Of a DNA stretch of 9,419 nt, positions 7,305-9,419 are shown piece after piece. Below the pieces are notes generated by a model. The model saw only the letters and a program-made list of their open reading frames with translations, ran no database searches and had not been told where the DNA came from. The stretch lies in contig CAMCIE010000037.1 of NCBI GenBank assembly GCA_945874815.1, positions 1-9,419 on the forward strand, in the 5' to 3' direction. This stretch comes from an uncultured Bacteroidales bacterium. Lineage in GTDB: Bacteria; Bacteroidota; Bacteroidia; Bacteroidales; UBA932. The translations under genes were made by a program, and so were the position numbers. Each line of letters opens with the position of its first letter. Position 1 is the first letter of the stretch.

Positions 7305-7694
7305 ATGGCTAAGTCTGAACCAAATCTGAATGTAAACACCATCAGCAGGATTTCTGTCGGCACCATCATCAAGGGTGAGATTGTGTCTTCTTCGGACATC
7401 AGGATTGATGGTACTTTTGATGGTAAAATCCAGAGCAATGGCAGAGTTGTGATAGGAGAGAGCGCTTCCGTGAAAGGGGACGTCATTTGCGAGAATCTTG
7501 ACCTTTGGGGAAAGGTTGACGGCAATGTGTATGTCAAGGATACTCTTTCGCTGAAGCAGGGATGTACCGTGAATGGAAATGTGCATATTCGCCGTTTCTG
7601 TGTTGAGCTTGGTTCTGTTTTCAACGGTAATTGCAAGATGATTACCGAGGATGAGTTTGAAAAGCTCATTGCGTCATCATATAAGGTCAAGTGA
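7305..7694 (+). CDS. Bactofilin (polymer-forming cytoskeletal protein, DUF583 family)
   Basis: Bactofilins self-assemble without nucleotide into filaments or patches that scaffold cell-wall enzymes, polarity factors or chromosome-positioning proteins. The 129-aa product has the expected compact design: a short polar N-terminal tail (1-16), a right-handed beta-helix core (about 18-112) and a short C-terminal tail. The core is recognisable by turns starting with glycine at a spacing of about 15-18 residues (G19, G36/G40, G58, G73, G91, G108), often as Gly-x-Val/Ile, for example KGDVICENLDLWGKVDGNVYV. No transmembrane segment or hydrophobic membrane-anchor peptide is visible at the N-terminus. 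It lies 18 nt after secA with no promoter match between them, so it is probably co-transcribed. No M23 peptidase, a frequent bactofilin partner, is adjacent. Family assignment is strong; the cellular role here is unknown. Confidence 0.93.
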   Translation: MAKSEPNLNVNTISRISVGTIIKGEIVSSSDIRIDGTFDGKIQSNGRVVIGESASVKGDVICENLDLWGKVDGNVYVKDTLSLKQGCTVNGNVHIRRFCVELGSVFNGNCKMITEDEFEKLIASSYKVK

Positions 7695-9305
<1,611 letters not shown>

Positions 9306-9330
9306 TTTCTTCTGCATCGGCATGATTACG

Positions 9331-9419
9331 GGGCGGGTTGCGGTTTGCAGCGGCAGTAGCCGCCGGCGGTCCTTCCCACTTCGTGGGCCCCTTCCCTTTT
9401 CGGGAGCCAATGCCGCCTT
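9331..9419. repeat. GC-rich structured tail with nested inverted repeats (cut by window edge)
   Basis: After the GH43 stop the sequence turns strongly GC-rich. GCGGC (9350-9354) pairs with GCCGC (9359-9363) around an AGTA loop. CCCAC (9375-9379) pairs with GTGGG (9383-9387). TTCCC (9392-9396) pairs with GGGAG (9402-9406) using one wobble. GGCGG (9365-9369) can pair with CCGCC (9413-9417), enclosing the last two hairpins in a three-way-junction-like shape. There is no T-run, so it is not an obvious intrinsic terminator. It could be a dispersed intergenic repeat, an RNA element belonging to the next gene, or part of a processing signal. The window ends inside it, so its right boundary is unknown. 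Confidence 0.5.

Overview
The window reads as chromosomal DNA from a member of the Bacteroidota, most likely order Bacteroidales. Three lines of sequence evidence support this. Three promoters match the Bacteroidota primary sigma-factor consensus (TTTG, 19-21 bp, TAnnTTTG) with exactly 20 bp spacing, two perfectly and one with a single mismatch. SecA is long (1090 aa) with a large insertion after its DEAD-like box. A secreted GH43 glycosidase with a C-terminal beta-sandwich domain is also present. I cannot name a genus. No tRNA, rRNA, CRISPR array, transposase, phage gene or integron is visible.

Layout. Positions 1-2120 (minus strand) hold most of recG, the branch-migrating repair helicase, whose C-terminus runs off the left edge. 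Positions 2121-2265 are a compact divergent control region. It has back-to-back promoters for recG and pdxA, three copies of an 8-bp element (TTTCGCAA, two direct and one inverted) overlapping both -33 boxes, and a perfect 20-bp palindrome in the pdxA leader. Positions 2266-3861 hold pdxA (vitamin B6 synthesis) and rnhA (RNase HI), 3 nt apart and almost certainly co-transcribed. Positions 3862-4013 hold a perfect secA promoter followed at once by a hairpin plus T-run that straddles the expected transcription start. Positions 4014-9305 hold secA, a bactofilin and a secreted GH43 glycosidase, separated by 18 and 6 nt, so probably one transcript. Positions 9306-9419 are non-coding, GC-rich and full of short inverted repeats; this may be the edge of a dispersed structured repeat.

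How the genes fit together. Most are housekeeping: repair of stalled forks and R-loops (RecG, RNase HI), cofactor synthesis (PdxA), protein export (SecA) and a cytoskeletal scaffold (bactofilin). The GH43 enzyme is a Sec substrate by its signal peptide and sits in the secA unit without any SusC/SusD partner in view. No evident new multi-gene system is present. The most interesting signals are regulatory: the shared element between recG and pdxA, the near-leaderless recG start, the pdxA leader palindrome, the terminator-like hairpin at the secA start site, and the structured tail at the right edge.
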